Part shown: one piece after another, positions 33,903-41,608 of the stretch | How the letters are laid out: each line of letters begins with the position of its first letter | Position numbering within the stretch: the first letter of the stretch is position 1 | From: Microbacterium sp. 1.5R | GTDB taxonomy: Bacteria; Actinomycetota; Actinomycetes; Actinomycetales; Microbacteriaceae | Length of the DNA stretch: 64,000 bases | Assembly (NCBI RefSeq): GCF_001889265.1 | Contig: NZ_CP018151.1 | Span: 2,976,001-3,040,000 of the forward strand | Reading direction: 5' to 3' | Notes under the pieces: model-generated | The model's database searches: none | Told to the model about the DNA's origin: nothing | What the model saw: only the letters and a program-made list of their open reading frames with translations | Made by a program: the position numbers and the translations under genes

Positions 33903-35087
33903 ATGCCAATGAAGGCACCGACCGCGGACTGGATCGACACCGCACAGCTACTGGACGACCCCTACCCGGCGTACGCCCGGCTTCGGGCGGAGTCTCCCGT
34001 GGCCTATGTGCCGCGCCTCAACCGCTATTTCATCTCGGGGTATCGCGACTGTTTCGACATCGAGATGGATCAGGACACGTTCAGTTCGTACGAGCGGGCG
34101 GAGACGTCGACCATGTTGAGAACCATGGGCCGCCCCCTGCTCCGCAAGGACGACCCTCAGCACAAAGCGGAACGCAACGCGATGGCTCCCGCACTGCGAC
34201 CCATCGCGGTGAAGAAGCACTGGAACAGCGCCTTCGAAGCCAACGCTCGTCGCCACCTGGACTCGCTGCGCGCCGCAGGGCCGGGCGCAGACCTCTTCCG
34301 ACTGTTCGCGGTTCCGTATGCGGCAGACAACCTCAGCGCTGTCATCGGGCTCCACGACATCACACCCGAGCAGATGATGGATTGGTCTCACACCCTGATC
34401 CGTGGTATCGGCAACGTCACCGGCGATCCAGAGGTGTGGGCAGAGACCACACGCGTCTGTGCGGAGATCGACGGCGCCATCGACGCCGCTCTGTCCTCGT
34501 CGAGAGACACGGATGCGCTGACGCTCATCTCGCAGATGACGCAGGCGGGCACCTCCGACGAGGATCTGCGAGCGAACGTGAGACTGACCGTCTCCGGCGG
34601 AATGAACGAGCCGAGCCACGTCATCGCGAGCGCCGTCTGGTGTCTGAGCGCCTTCCCCGCTCAACGTGAGCTCGTCGAATCGGGGCAAAGCACCTGGCGC
34701 GATGTGTTCGAGGAGACGGCTCGCTTCCACTCCCCGGTCGGGATGTATCCTCGCCGCGTCACGCGCGACACGTCCGTCGGTGGCGTCGCGATCCCCCGAG
34801 ATGCGACGGTCGCCGTGATTGTGGCGTCAGCGAATCGGGATTCCGCGCAGTTCGAGAATGCGGATCAGTTCGATCTGACCCGCGACGCCACTTCACATCT
34901 CGCTTTCGGCAACGGCACTCACATCTGTGCAGGCAATTGGGTCGCCCGGTCGATGATCGGCGACATCGCTCTTCCCCTTCTCTACGACGAGCTCCCCGAT
35001 CTTCGAGCCATCGATCCCGACACGACCGACTACCACGGCTGGGTCTTCCGCGGAGCACGATCTCTGCCCGTGACCTGGACCCCCTGA
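33903..35087 (+). CDS. Cytochrome P450, possibly an aromatic O-demethylase
   Basis: 394 aa, a soluble bacterial P450 with GAAGGAG before the ATG. The haem loop is HLAFGNGTHICAG with the Cys ligand at 342; the ExxR pair is ETAR at 271-274. The I helix reads SGGMNEPSH at 231-239, so the usual acid-Thr pair is replaced by Asn-Glu followed by Pro. From memory, GcoA (guaiacol O-demethylase, CYP255A) has a similar QEPGH stretch and a similar C-terminal GW-FRG-SL-VTW segment. That suggests oxidative demethylation of a methoxy-arene, releasing formaldehyde, but the group is divergent and this is inference. First gene of a four-gene operon with its redox partners. Confidence 0.92.
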   Translation: MPMKAPTADWIDTAQLLDDPYPAYARLRAESPVAYVPRLNRYFISGYRDCFDIEMDQDTFSSYERAETSTMLRTMGRPLLRKDDPQHKAERNAMAPALRPIAVKKHWNSAFEANARRHLDSLRAAGPGADLFRLFAVPYAADNLSAVIGLHDITPEQMMDWSHTLIRGIGNVTGDPEVWAETTRVCAEIDGAIDAALSSSRDTDALTLISQMTQAGTSDEDLRANVRLTVSGGMNEPSHVIASAVWCLSAFPAQRELVESGQSTWRDVFEETARFHSPVGMYPRRVTRDTSVGGVAIPRDATVAVIVASANRDSAQFENADQFDLTRDATSHLAFGNGTHICAGNWVARSMIGDIALPLLYDELPDLRAIDPDTTDYHGWVFRGARSLPVTWTP

Positions 35088-35103
35088 CGACGAAGGAGTC
35101 ATC

Positions 35104-35562
35104 ATGATCATCCATGTTCTTTTCGGAACGGAGAGCGGCAACGCTGAACTCGTCGCGAGCGACATCGCGGACGCTCTGCAGGACGAGCACGATGTTCACG
35201 TCGACGATCTGACGGATGCCGTGGACGACATCGGATCCGCCGACCTCACGCTCATCGTGTGCTCCACGCACGGCGAGGGCGATCTTCCGCAGAGCGCAGT
35301 GCCTTTCGTGGATGCGCTGCACGCTGATCGCCCGGACCTCACCGGCCTCACCTTCGCGATCCTCGGCCTCGGCGACAGTTCGTACCCCAATTACAGCAAG
35401 GGCAGCGAGCACGTCGAGGTGCTGCTCCGCGAGCTCGGGGCGAGCCGAATCGGCGAATACGGGCGACACGACGCCAATGGTCGATCGGACCCGTCTGATG
35501 TCGGTGTCGAGTGGGCCCGATCAGTGATCGAGACCCGGGCGCTCGTGAACAAGCACACCTGA
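35104..35562 (+). CDS. Flavodoxin-like FMN protein (P450 redox partner)
   Basis: 152 aa, one flavodoxin domain, with AAGGAG before the ATG. The FMN phosphate loop is LFGTESGNAELVA, the isoalloxazine loops are CSTHGEGDLPQSAVPF and LGLGDSSYPNYSKG. It resembles MioC and the FMN domain of P450 reductases. The P450cin system uses a flavodoxin (cindoxin) in place of a ferredoxin; the same arrangement is likely here. It lies 16 bp after the P450 gene and 26 bp before the HtaA-domain gene. Confidence 0.9.
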   Translation: MIIHVLFGTESGNAELVASDIADALQDEHDVHVDDLTDAVDDIGSADLTLIVCSTHGEGDLPQSAVPFVDALHADRPDLTGLTFAILGLGDSSYPNYSKGSEHVEVLLRELGASRIGEYGRHDANGRSDPSDVGVEWARSVIETRALVNKHT

Positions 35563-35588
35563 CTCTCGCGTGCTCATCGGAGGACATC

Positions 35589-36056
35589 ATGTTGCTCGAC
35601 ACCGTCTTGACGTGGGGATTCAGAACGTCGTTCATTCGATATGTAGAACGAGATCCCCAGGGACGGATTCATCTGGACAACGGAGCGACCAGAGCAGGAG
35701 ATCGCTTCACTTTTCCTGGAGCTTCGTCGCTCCGAGGTGGCGAAGAGCTGCGTTTCGCCGGCACCGTCGCGTTCGTCGCTCACTACGGGATGCTCTCGTT
35801 GCGCTTCGAAGACCCGCTGATCTCGCGCTCGGGAAGCTCCGCGTCGCTGTCCGTGACGGACACGGAGATCTCGACAGGGCGCCGCACCATCCTGGCACTC
35901 GAGGGGTCGCGCACCAGCGATGATGTGATCACCTTCGAATCCGCAGTTCTGACAGCTGATGGCGCCGAGCTCTTCCTTGACAGCTATCCGGCCGGCACAC
36001 CCTTCGAGGTTCCGACGGTCACACGAGCCCCCGTTCGATCGGAGCGGGTGTCGTGA
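35589..36056 (+). CDS. Stand-alone cytosolic HtaA-domain (haem-binding-like) protein
   Basis: 155 aa from ATG at 35589 with CGGAGGACATC before it; a longer frame is discarded. One HtaA (CR) domain: LTWGFRTSFIRYV at the start, GRIHLDNGATRAGDRFTF, and GTVAFVAHYGMLSLRFEDPL, followed by strand-rich sequence. HtaA domains bind haem on the surface of corynebacteria. Here there is no signal peptide, sortase motif or membrane anchor. Ser14, Tyr18 and His65 fit the haem-contact Ser, Tyr and His I recall for HtaA. It sits inside a P450 operon and overlaps the reductase start as GTGA. It may deliver or hold haem for the P450, or bind substrate or product; no tested precedent is known to me. Confidence 0.78.
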   Translation: MLLDTVLTWGFRTSFIRYVERDPQGRIHLDNGATRAGDRFTFPGASSLRGGEELRFAGTVAFVAHYGMLSLRFEDPLISRSGSSASLSVTDTEISTGRRTILALEGSRTSDDVITFESAVLTADGAELFLDSYPAGTPFEVPTVTRAPVRSERVS

Positions 36057-37261
36057 TCCACGACGAACCGCGAATGCGGATAGCCATCGTCGGCTCCGGT
36101 CCGTCCGGATGCTACAGCGCTCAGGCGCTCCGACGCGCATACCCGACGGCCGAGATCTGCGTCTTCGATGCGCTCAAGACGCCGTACGGTCTCATCAGAT
36201 ACGGGGTGGCCGCCGACCATCAGGGCACCAAGGCGATCGTCCGACAGTTCGCCCGGCAGTTCGAGAGGGAGGACGTCAGATTCTTCGGCGGCATAGAGGT
36301 GGGCACGCACGTCTCTCTCGACCAGCTTCGCGCGGCTTTCGACATCGTCGTGCTCGCTCACGGCCTGCACGGCGACACACCGCTCGAGACCCCTGGAGCA
36401 CGCGACGGCTCGGTCTATGGCGCTGGGCAAATCACCCGGCTCCTCAATGGGCATCCCGAGGAGTCCGGTCCCTCTCCCACGCTGGGCGCGTCACTCGCGA
36501 TCATCGGTCACGGCAACGTCGCGATGGATCTGGGCCGCCTCCTCCTGAAGAGAGGAGAGGATTTCACGGGGACCGATATCGACGACGAGGCACATCATGC
36601 TCTCTCGTGCCATCTCGACACCATTCATCTCATCGGGCGCTCAGCGCCGACTGAGGCGAAGTTCGACATCAAGATGGCGAGTGAGATCCTCGACCTGCCC
36701 GGCGTCACGCACTCCTATCACGGGATCGGGGAAGACGACGGCGGCCCGAATTCGCCGCGACGGGAGCTGTTCTCCGCCGCTCCGCGCGACGTCGACAGAC
36801 CGCGAGCACACGTGCACTGGTGGTTCCGCACGTCACCGGTGAGCGTCGAAAGAGAGGGAACGCAGATTGCCCTCGCCCTACGCACAGGCGAAGTCCAGAA
36901 GTCGACTGTCAGCGTCGACTCCATCATCTCGGCGATCGGCTTCTCGGCAGATGCGCGCCAACAGCTGTACCCCATCGATCCTGCAGCTCGAGAATCCGGC
37001 CGACTCGAACGCGGTCTGTACGTTGCGGGCTGGGCGCGTCGTGGGCCGCGCGGGACGATTCCCGACCAGCGAGCAGATGCTCGATCCCTCGCCGCTCTCA
37101 TCTCCTCTGAACTCCCTCATCCCGCGGGTATGCCCGGGATCGAGGCACTCGCAGACGAGGTCGCGAACGCAAGCGATTATGCGGCCTGGCTTGAAATAGA
37201 CAGGCTGGAGAGGGAGACGGCGATGCCGGGTCGAATCCGGAGCAAGAGTCGACGGGGCTGA
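36053..37261 (+). CDS. Adrenodoxin-reductase/FprA-type NADP reductase
   Basis: 402 aa from GTG at 36053 (ATG at 36074 possible). FAD motif IAIVGSGPSGCYSAQAL, PYGLIRYGVAADHQGTK, the NADP fold with IIGHGNVAMDLGRLLL, and the family segment GWARRGPRGTIPDQRADA near the C-terminus. It should pass electrons from NADPH to the flavodoxin encoded two genes upstream, and so to the P450. It ends the operon. The downstream tetR is convergent, 9 bp away. Confidence 0.92.
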   Translation: MIHDEPRMRIAIVGSGPSGCYSAQALRRAYPTAEICVFDALKTPYGLIRYGVAADHQGTKAIVRQFARQFEREDVRFFGGIEVGTHVSLDQLRAAFDIVVLAHGLHGDTPLETPGARDGSVYGAGQITRLLNGHPEESGPSPTLGASLAIIGHGNVAMDLGRLLLKRGEDFTGTDIDDEAHHALSCHLDTIHLIGRSAPTEAKFDIKMASEILDLPGVTHSYHGIGEDDGGPNSPRRELFSAAPRDVDRPRAHVHWWFRTSPVSVEREGTQIALALRTGEVQKSTVSVDSIISAIGFSADARQQLYPIDPAARESGRLERGLYVAGWARRGPRGTIPDQRADARSLAALISSELPHPAGMPGIEALADEVANASDYAAWLEIDRLERETAMPGRIRSKSRRG

Positions 37262-37270
37262 CTGCCACCG

Positions 37271-37852
37271 TCACACAGGCAGCGCCACTCCGTTCAGAGC
37301 CCCTGTCATGAGCTGGCGCAGCGTCTCCTCGTCGAGGGGACCGACGGCGAAGAGCAGCCGAAAATACAACGGGGAGTACAGCAGTTCGGCGATGACCTCC
37401 GGGTCGATATCGCGCCGCAATGCGCCCTCATCGACCGCGCGCTCGATCAGCGCCCGTGTGGCTGCTGCGCGCGACCGCCAGAATCGATCCTTGAACACTT
37501 CCATCGTGCTGCTGTCGTATTGGCACTCCGCCACCAGCTGAGCGATCAGCCTGCCCTCGTGACCGGAGTACACCTGAGCAAGAGACTCGATATGAACTCG
37601 CAGAGCATCGAGCGCCGGAATGTCCTCCCGAATGGGGGTGCGAGCGATGTGATTCTCGAGGAAGGTATCGATGATCACAGCTGCCTTGCTCGGCCACCAT
37701 CGGTAGATCGTGGTCTTGCTCACGCCGGCCTCCCTCGCGATGCGCTCGATCGAGAGCTTCTGCACCGTGAGGGAGTCCGGGTGGTCGGCGTCCAACATCC
37801 GCATGGTCGCGTCGAGGATCGCCTGATGACTCTGTTCGCTTCGTATCGCCAC
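37271..37852 (-). CDS. TetR-family regulator, candidate master of the CGATAC regulon
   Basis: 193 aa from GTG at 37852. The helix-turn-helix is SIERIAREAGVSKTTIYRWW followed by PSKAAVIIDTF. The C-terminal domain is of the kind with YSPLYFRLLFAVGPLDEE. It lies downstream of the acetoacetyl-CoA synthetase gene on the same strand. A CGATAC-type site is 26 bp before its start codon. As the only TetR inside the 37-61 kb cluster, it is the best candidate for the factor binding all related sites. Confidence 0.87.
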   Translation of the reverse strand: MAIRSEQSHQAILDATMRMLDADHPDSLTVQKLSIERIAREAGVSKTTIYRWWPSKAAVIIDTFLENHIARTPIREDIPALDALRVHIESLAQVYSGHEGRLIAQLVAECQYDSSTMEVFKDRFWRSRAAATRALIERAVDEGALRRDIDPEVIAELLYSPLYFRLLFAVGPLDEETLRQLMTGALNGVALPV

Positions 37853-37878
37853 GACAGAACTCTACGTGTTAGGCAATG

Positions 37879-37895
37879 CGATACGAGACGTATGC
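37879..37895. promoter_or_regulatory. CGATAC-type site A (tetR promoter)
   Basis: CGATAC-GAGAC-GTATGC. The left half is perfect against CGATAC-N5-GTATCG and the right half shares GTAT. It lies 26 bp upstream of tetR, in the gap after the acetoacetyl-CoA synthetase gene. Confidence 0.5.
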
Positions 37896-37911
37896 AACGC
37901 GCGCCGCGCGA

Positions 37912-39891
37912 TCAGGTCGACGATCCGACCGATCGTCGGGAGGCGAACGCCTCGAACTCGTCGAGAAGCGTGGGATCGTCGACTGCTCCGCGATCGACGA
38001 CATCCCTCAGCGCCGCACCTTGCAGAAGGCGCTTGATCGGAACCTCCAGCTTCTTGCCGGTGCGTGTGTGGGGGATCGCACGCACAGAGACGATGTCATC
38101 AGGCAGATACCTCACCGAGAGGCTCGACCGGATCGCGTCTTTGATCAGCTCTCGGGCATCCTCTTCCACGACATCCGGTGCCAGCTGAACGAAAAGTGGC
38201 ATGTAGTAGCCCTCCGCGCCGATCTCCGCGCCGATCACGAGTGCCTCGACGACCTGGGGCAGCGCTTCCACCGCCGCGTAGATGTCTGCGGGTCCCAGCC
38301 GCAATCCGTTTCGGTTCAGGGTGGAGTCGGATCTCCCGTGGATCAGGATTCCGGCAGAGGTGAACTCGACGAAGTCCCCGTGCCGCCATACCCCGGGGAA
38401 GGCATCGAAGTAGCTCGCACGATAACGGGAGCCATCCGCATCTCCCCACAGGCGCAGAGGCATCGACGGCATCGGCGCGGTGACGACGAGCTCACCCTTG
38501 CCGCGGACAGGATCCCCCTCATCGTCCCAGGATTCGGTTCGCACCCCCAGGGCTGGCGCCTGAATGTATCCGACTCGCACAGGGAGCGTCGGCACGCCGC
38601 CGACGAAGATCGACGCGATGTCGGTACCGCCGCTCATGGAGGTCAGCCACACGTCCCCGACTCGGGAGTACACCCATCGGAACCCATCTGCCGAGAGAGG
38701 GGATCCCGTCACCTGGACACAGCGCAAGGTGGAGAGGTCGTGGTCTCGCGCGGGCAACAGCTCGGTCTTCGCGCAGGAGTGGATGAAACCGGCACTCACT
38801 CCGAGCACGGCGACGCGCGCACTCTCGACCACCTCCCAGACCCGGTCGAGGCTGGGATAGGCGGGATTTCCGTCGACGAGCACAGCTGTCGCTCCGACCG
38901 CGAGCGCCGACACCAAGGAGTTCCACAGCACCCAGCTGGTCGAGGCGACGTTGAAGTACCGGTCTCCCGGCCGCAGATCACCGTGAATGCGGAGAAGCTT
39001 CAGCTCCTCCAGGAGCGCGCCACCGTGACCGTGGACGATCCCCTTCGGGATACCCGTCGTCCCCGACGAGAACAGCACCCAGAGCGGGTGGCTGAACTCC
39101 ACGTCATCGAAGCGGAGATCAGCCGGCACAGCGACGGCGTCCGACCACTCGACGCTGGGGACCGAGGACGACGGCGCGTCGACACCGGAGTGCGACGTGA
39201 CCCAGATGACCTGCTGAAGCGACTGCAGTTCGGTCAAGATCTCTACGAACTCTTCGCTCCTGTCGCGATCCCGCCCCCCGAGCCGATATCCGGGCGCGAT
39301 GAGCGCCACCTTCGGTTCGAGCTGCGCGAACCGAGACACGATCGCTCCAGGCCCGAACTCGGGGGCGCATACAGACCAGATAGCCCCGATTGATGCGGTG
39401 GCGAGGAGGCCGACGACCGCTTCACGAACATTCGGAAGGATGCCCACGACACGGTCGCCACTGACCACGCCGACTGCCCGGAGATGGCCGGCGAGCGCCG
39501 CGACCTCGTCGCGGAGCGCGCTCCACGACGTCTCGGTGGTCGTGCCGTCCTCGTCGATTGACAGCAGGGCGACGCCCTCATGCCGCTCCAGGAGGTGTCG
39601 AGCGAAGTTGACGGTGCGGCCCGGGAACCATCGGGTGTCCGGCATCCGGTCGCCTGTCACGACGGGACCCCCGTGCCCGCCGAACTCGACATCGGAGAAG
39701 TCCGCGAACGACTGCCAGAAGAGATCCGGCCTGTCCACGCTCCACTGCCAGAGCTCGTCGTACGACTCCCCGATCGCGACACCGTGCCGCCGGAGATGGT
39801 CGGCGAAACACGCCACCCCGGTCTCCGGGATCGATGACGGGTCGGGCTGCCAGATCACCTCGCCGTCGCGGGCGTCGGCGTCGACGATCAT
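37912..39891 (-). CDS. Acetoacetyl-CoA synthetase
   Basis: 659 aa, full length. ATP-dependent ligase that activates acetoacetate (or a close 3-oxoacid) to its CoA ester. ANL-family motifs: LWVLFSSGTTGIPKGIVHGH, the family-typical TSWVLWNSLVSALAVGAT, SMSGGTDIASIF, YRASYFDAFPGVWRHGD and the catalytic Lys near HTRTGKKLEVPIKR. Its start overlaps the cupin stop as ATGA. Acetoacetate could come from FAH-type cleavage upstream in the pathway. Third gene in the operon led by the FAH gene at 41506, whose promoter has a perfect CGATAC site. Confidence 0.92.
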   Translation of the reverse strand: MIVDADARDGEVIWQPDPSSIPETGVACFADHLRRHGVAIGESYDELWQWSVDRPDLFWQSFADFSDVEFGGHGGPVVTGDRMPDTRWFPGRTVNFARHLLERHEGVALLSIDEDGTTTETSWSALRDEVAALAGHLRAVGVVSGDRVVGILPNVREAVVGLLATASIGAIWSVCAPEFGPGAIVSRFAQLEPKVALIAPGYRLGGRDRDRSEEFVEILTELQSLQQVIWVTSHSGVDAPSSSVPSVEWSDAVAVPADLRFDDVEFSHPLWVLFSSGTTGIPKGIVHGHGGALLEELKLLRIHGDLRPGDRYFNVASTSWVLWNSLVSALAVGATAVLVDGNPAYPSLDRVWEVVESARVAVLGVSAGFIHSCAKTELLPARDHDLSTLRCVQVTGSPLSADGFRWVYSRVGDVWLTSMSGGTDIASIFVGGVPTLPVRVGYIQAPALGVRTESWDDEGDPVRGKGELVVTAPMPSMPLRLWGDADGSRYRASYFDAFPGVWRHGDFVEFTSAGILIHGRSDSTLNRNGLRLGPADIYAAVEALPQVVEALVIGAEIGAEGYYMPLFVQLAPDVVEEDARELIKDAIRSSLSVRYLPDDIVSVRAIPHTRTGKKLEVPIKRLLQGAALRDVVDRGAVDDPTLLDEFEAFASRRSVGSST

Positions 39892-40493
39892 GTCGAGATC
39901 ACCGGATCCTTCCTGCTCACGCGGGCCGCCGCGATCTCCGCCGGCGACTGCGATGCAGTTCCGATGAGCACGAAGAGAACTCGCGCCGTCGTGTCAGTGC
40001 GATTCGACCAGGAGTGGCTCGTCGCACGCTGGACGGCCACATCTCCTGCTCGAAGGGTCGCCTCACCGTCGTCTACGAGAAGCGTGATCTCGCCGTCGAG
40101 GACGACGGCGTAGTCGAGCGAATCGGTCCTGTGGAACCAGAAGTGCGCTCCGCCACCATCCGCACCTGCCGCGGCCTCGCGATGCCCGTCGATCTCGGTG
40201 AAGATGACCGAGTTCGCTTCGTCGGGGTACACCGAGTCCGGAGGAAAATCCGCAATGCGGAGTATCGTCTCACCGACCGCGGGAAACGATGGGATCACCG
40301 ACTCGGCGGAGGCACGATCGACGTCCGAGACATGATCGATCGGACCTGCAGAGGTCATCCACGGGACTGTCGCCCCGAAACCGGGGATCGAATCGGATTC
40401 GAACGCGTGAGGGGCGGCACCGTCGAACAGGATGATCGCGCGGCCCTGGTCGTCATGTCCGGTCACGACGCGGCGGACAGGGGGACGAGCCAT
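39888..40493 (-). CDS. Cupin-domain protein
   Basis: 201 aa from ATG at 40493; the longer frame to 40772 is antisense to the FAH gene. The N-terminal half (RVVTGHDDQGRAIILFDGAA, SVIPSFPAVGETILRIADF) is typical of actinobacterial cupins in catabolic clusters. The C-terminal half has the cupin core (HFWFHRTDSLDYAVVLDGEI, LRAGDVAVQRATSHSWSNRT). Only some of the metal-binding His positions are present. Two base pairs separate it from the FAH stop. The role is unknown; a small dioxygenase or isomerase is possible. Confidence 0.8.
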   Translation of the reverse strand: MARPPVRRVVTGHDDQGRAIILFDGAAPHAFESDSIPGFGATVPWMTSAGPIDHVSDVDRASAESVIPSFPAVGETILRIADFPPDSVYPDEANSVIFTEIDGHREAAAGADGGGAHFWFHRTDSLDYAVVLDGEITLLVDDGEATLRAGDVAVQRATSHSWSNRTDTTARVLFVLIGTASQSPAEIAAARVSRKDPVIST

Positions 40494-40495
40494 GT

Positions 40496-41506
40496 TCACT
40501 CCTGACCTTCGAAGGGGTAGGGGCGCGGCTCCGGCCACCATGCCGGCACCTCCTTCTCGTGGGCGATGGGGTTCCGGAGCGTCCCGACCGATTCCAGTTC
40601 GAGCTCCACGACGTCTCCGGGCTTGAGGAAGCGGTTCAGCTCGACGCCCGCGCCGAAGCCCATCGTCCCCGAACCGATGAGGTCGCCGGGCTGCAGCCCG
40701 TCGAAGATGGACACATACGCGACGAGCTCCTCGGGCGTGTAGACGAAGTTCTCCACACGCGTGTCGGACCACACCTCTCCGTTCACACGGACCTGCCCCT
40801 TGAGGCCTTCGATGGAGGAGATCTCATCGAGAGTCGTGATCCACGGGCCGATGCCGTAGGCGAAGTCCTTGGAGTGCTGCGCACCCATACCGATGGGGCC
40901 CTCCAGCGCCTGGACGTCGCGCAGACTCCAGTCGTTGAAGATGGTGATGCCGAAGACATGGTCCATCGCCTCGTCGGGCGTCAGATTGCGCCCGGGACGA
41001 CCGATGATGTATCCGATCTCGAGTTCGTAATCGAGCTTGTCCGAGATGTCCGGATACGGGATCGTCTGGCCCGAACCGTACGTCGTGGCGGTCGATCCCT
41101 TGAAGTAGCCCGGCCGCTCGTACACGGCACGGACGGGGTCCGACTTGACGACATTCTTGAAGTAGTTCTCGATGTGCGTCCCGAACGTGAGACCGTCGCG
41201 GATCACCGGGGGCTCGACTGCAGCACGGAAGCTCACGCTCTCCAGGTCGAGCGACGCGTCATCGGCAGCTGCCAGCGCGACGTGAGCCGCGTCGAGGAAG
41301 GCATCGCCGCCGGCGATCCCCCGTGTCAGGTCGCCGAAGATCACCTCGGCGATCGCCCGTGAACTTCTGACCGTGGCATGACGCCGCTGAAGAGCCAGCG
41401 CGTAGGCCTTGCGGAGATCGACCACGCGACCGGCCTCGGGTTCGACGGCCACTACCCGGATCTCCTCCCCATCGGGACCGGAGACTGCGATACGACTGAG
41501 CTTCAT
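40496..41506 (-). CDS. FAH-family hydrolase
   Basis: 336 aa from ATG at 41506 with GGAAGGAACAAGC before it; a frame to 41578 is rejected because it crosses operator B. Motifs are GTHIENYFKNVVKSDPVRA, KLDYELEIGYIIGRPGRN with ExE for metal, ITIFNDWSLRDVQALEGPIG and the terminal GSGTMGFGAGVELNRFLKPG. It may cleave a fumarylacetoacetate-like product to acetoacetate, since acetoacetyl-CoA synthetase is in the same operon. The other FAH enzymes at 17321 and 49381 are clearly different copies. Confidence 0.9.
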   Translation of the reverse strand: MKLSRIAVSGPDGEEIRVVAVEPEAGRVVDLRKAYALALQRRHATVRSSRAIAEVIFGDLTRGIAGGDAFLDAAHVALAAADDASLDLESVSFRAAVEPPVIRDGLTFGTHIENYFKNVVKSDPVRAVYERPGYFKGSTATTYGSGQTIPYPDISDKLDYELEIGYIIGRPGRNLTPDEAMDHVFGITIFNDWSLRDVQALEGPIGMGAQHSKDFAYGIGPWITTLDEISSIEGLKGQVRVNGEVWSDTRVENFVYTPEELVAYVSIFDGLQPGDLIGSGTMGFGAGVELNRFLKPGDVVELELESVGTLRNPIAHEKEVPAWWPEPRPYPFEGQE

Positions 41507-41535
41507 TGCTTGTTCCTTCCGTGCGTTATTCCATA

Positions 41536-41552
41536 CGATACGGCCTGTATCG
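41536..41552. promoter_or_regulatory. CGATAC-type site B (perfect palindrome)
   Basis: CGATAC-GGCCT-GTATCG, 29 bp upstream of the FAH start codon at 41506. Perfect in both half-sites. Confidence 0.7.
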
Positions 41553-41608
41553 AACGGGATCAAGAGCGGATCCGGCACCGACGCGCGCGGGTGCCGGATC
41601 CGCGGCGA

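Noticed and set aside
37876-39393. Plus-strand frame of 505 codons
   Set aside because: Antisense to acetoacetyl-CoA synthetase, which has all its family motifs.
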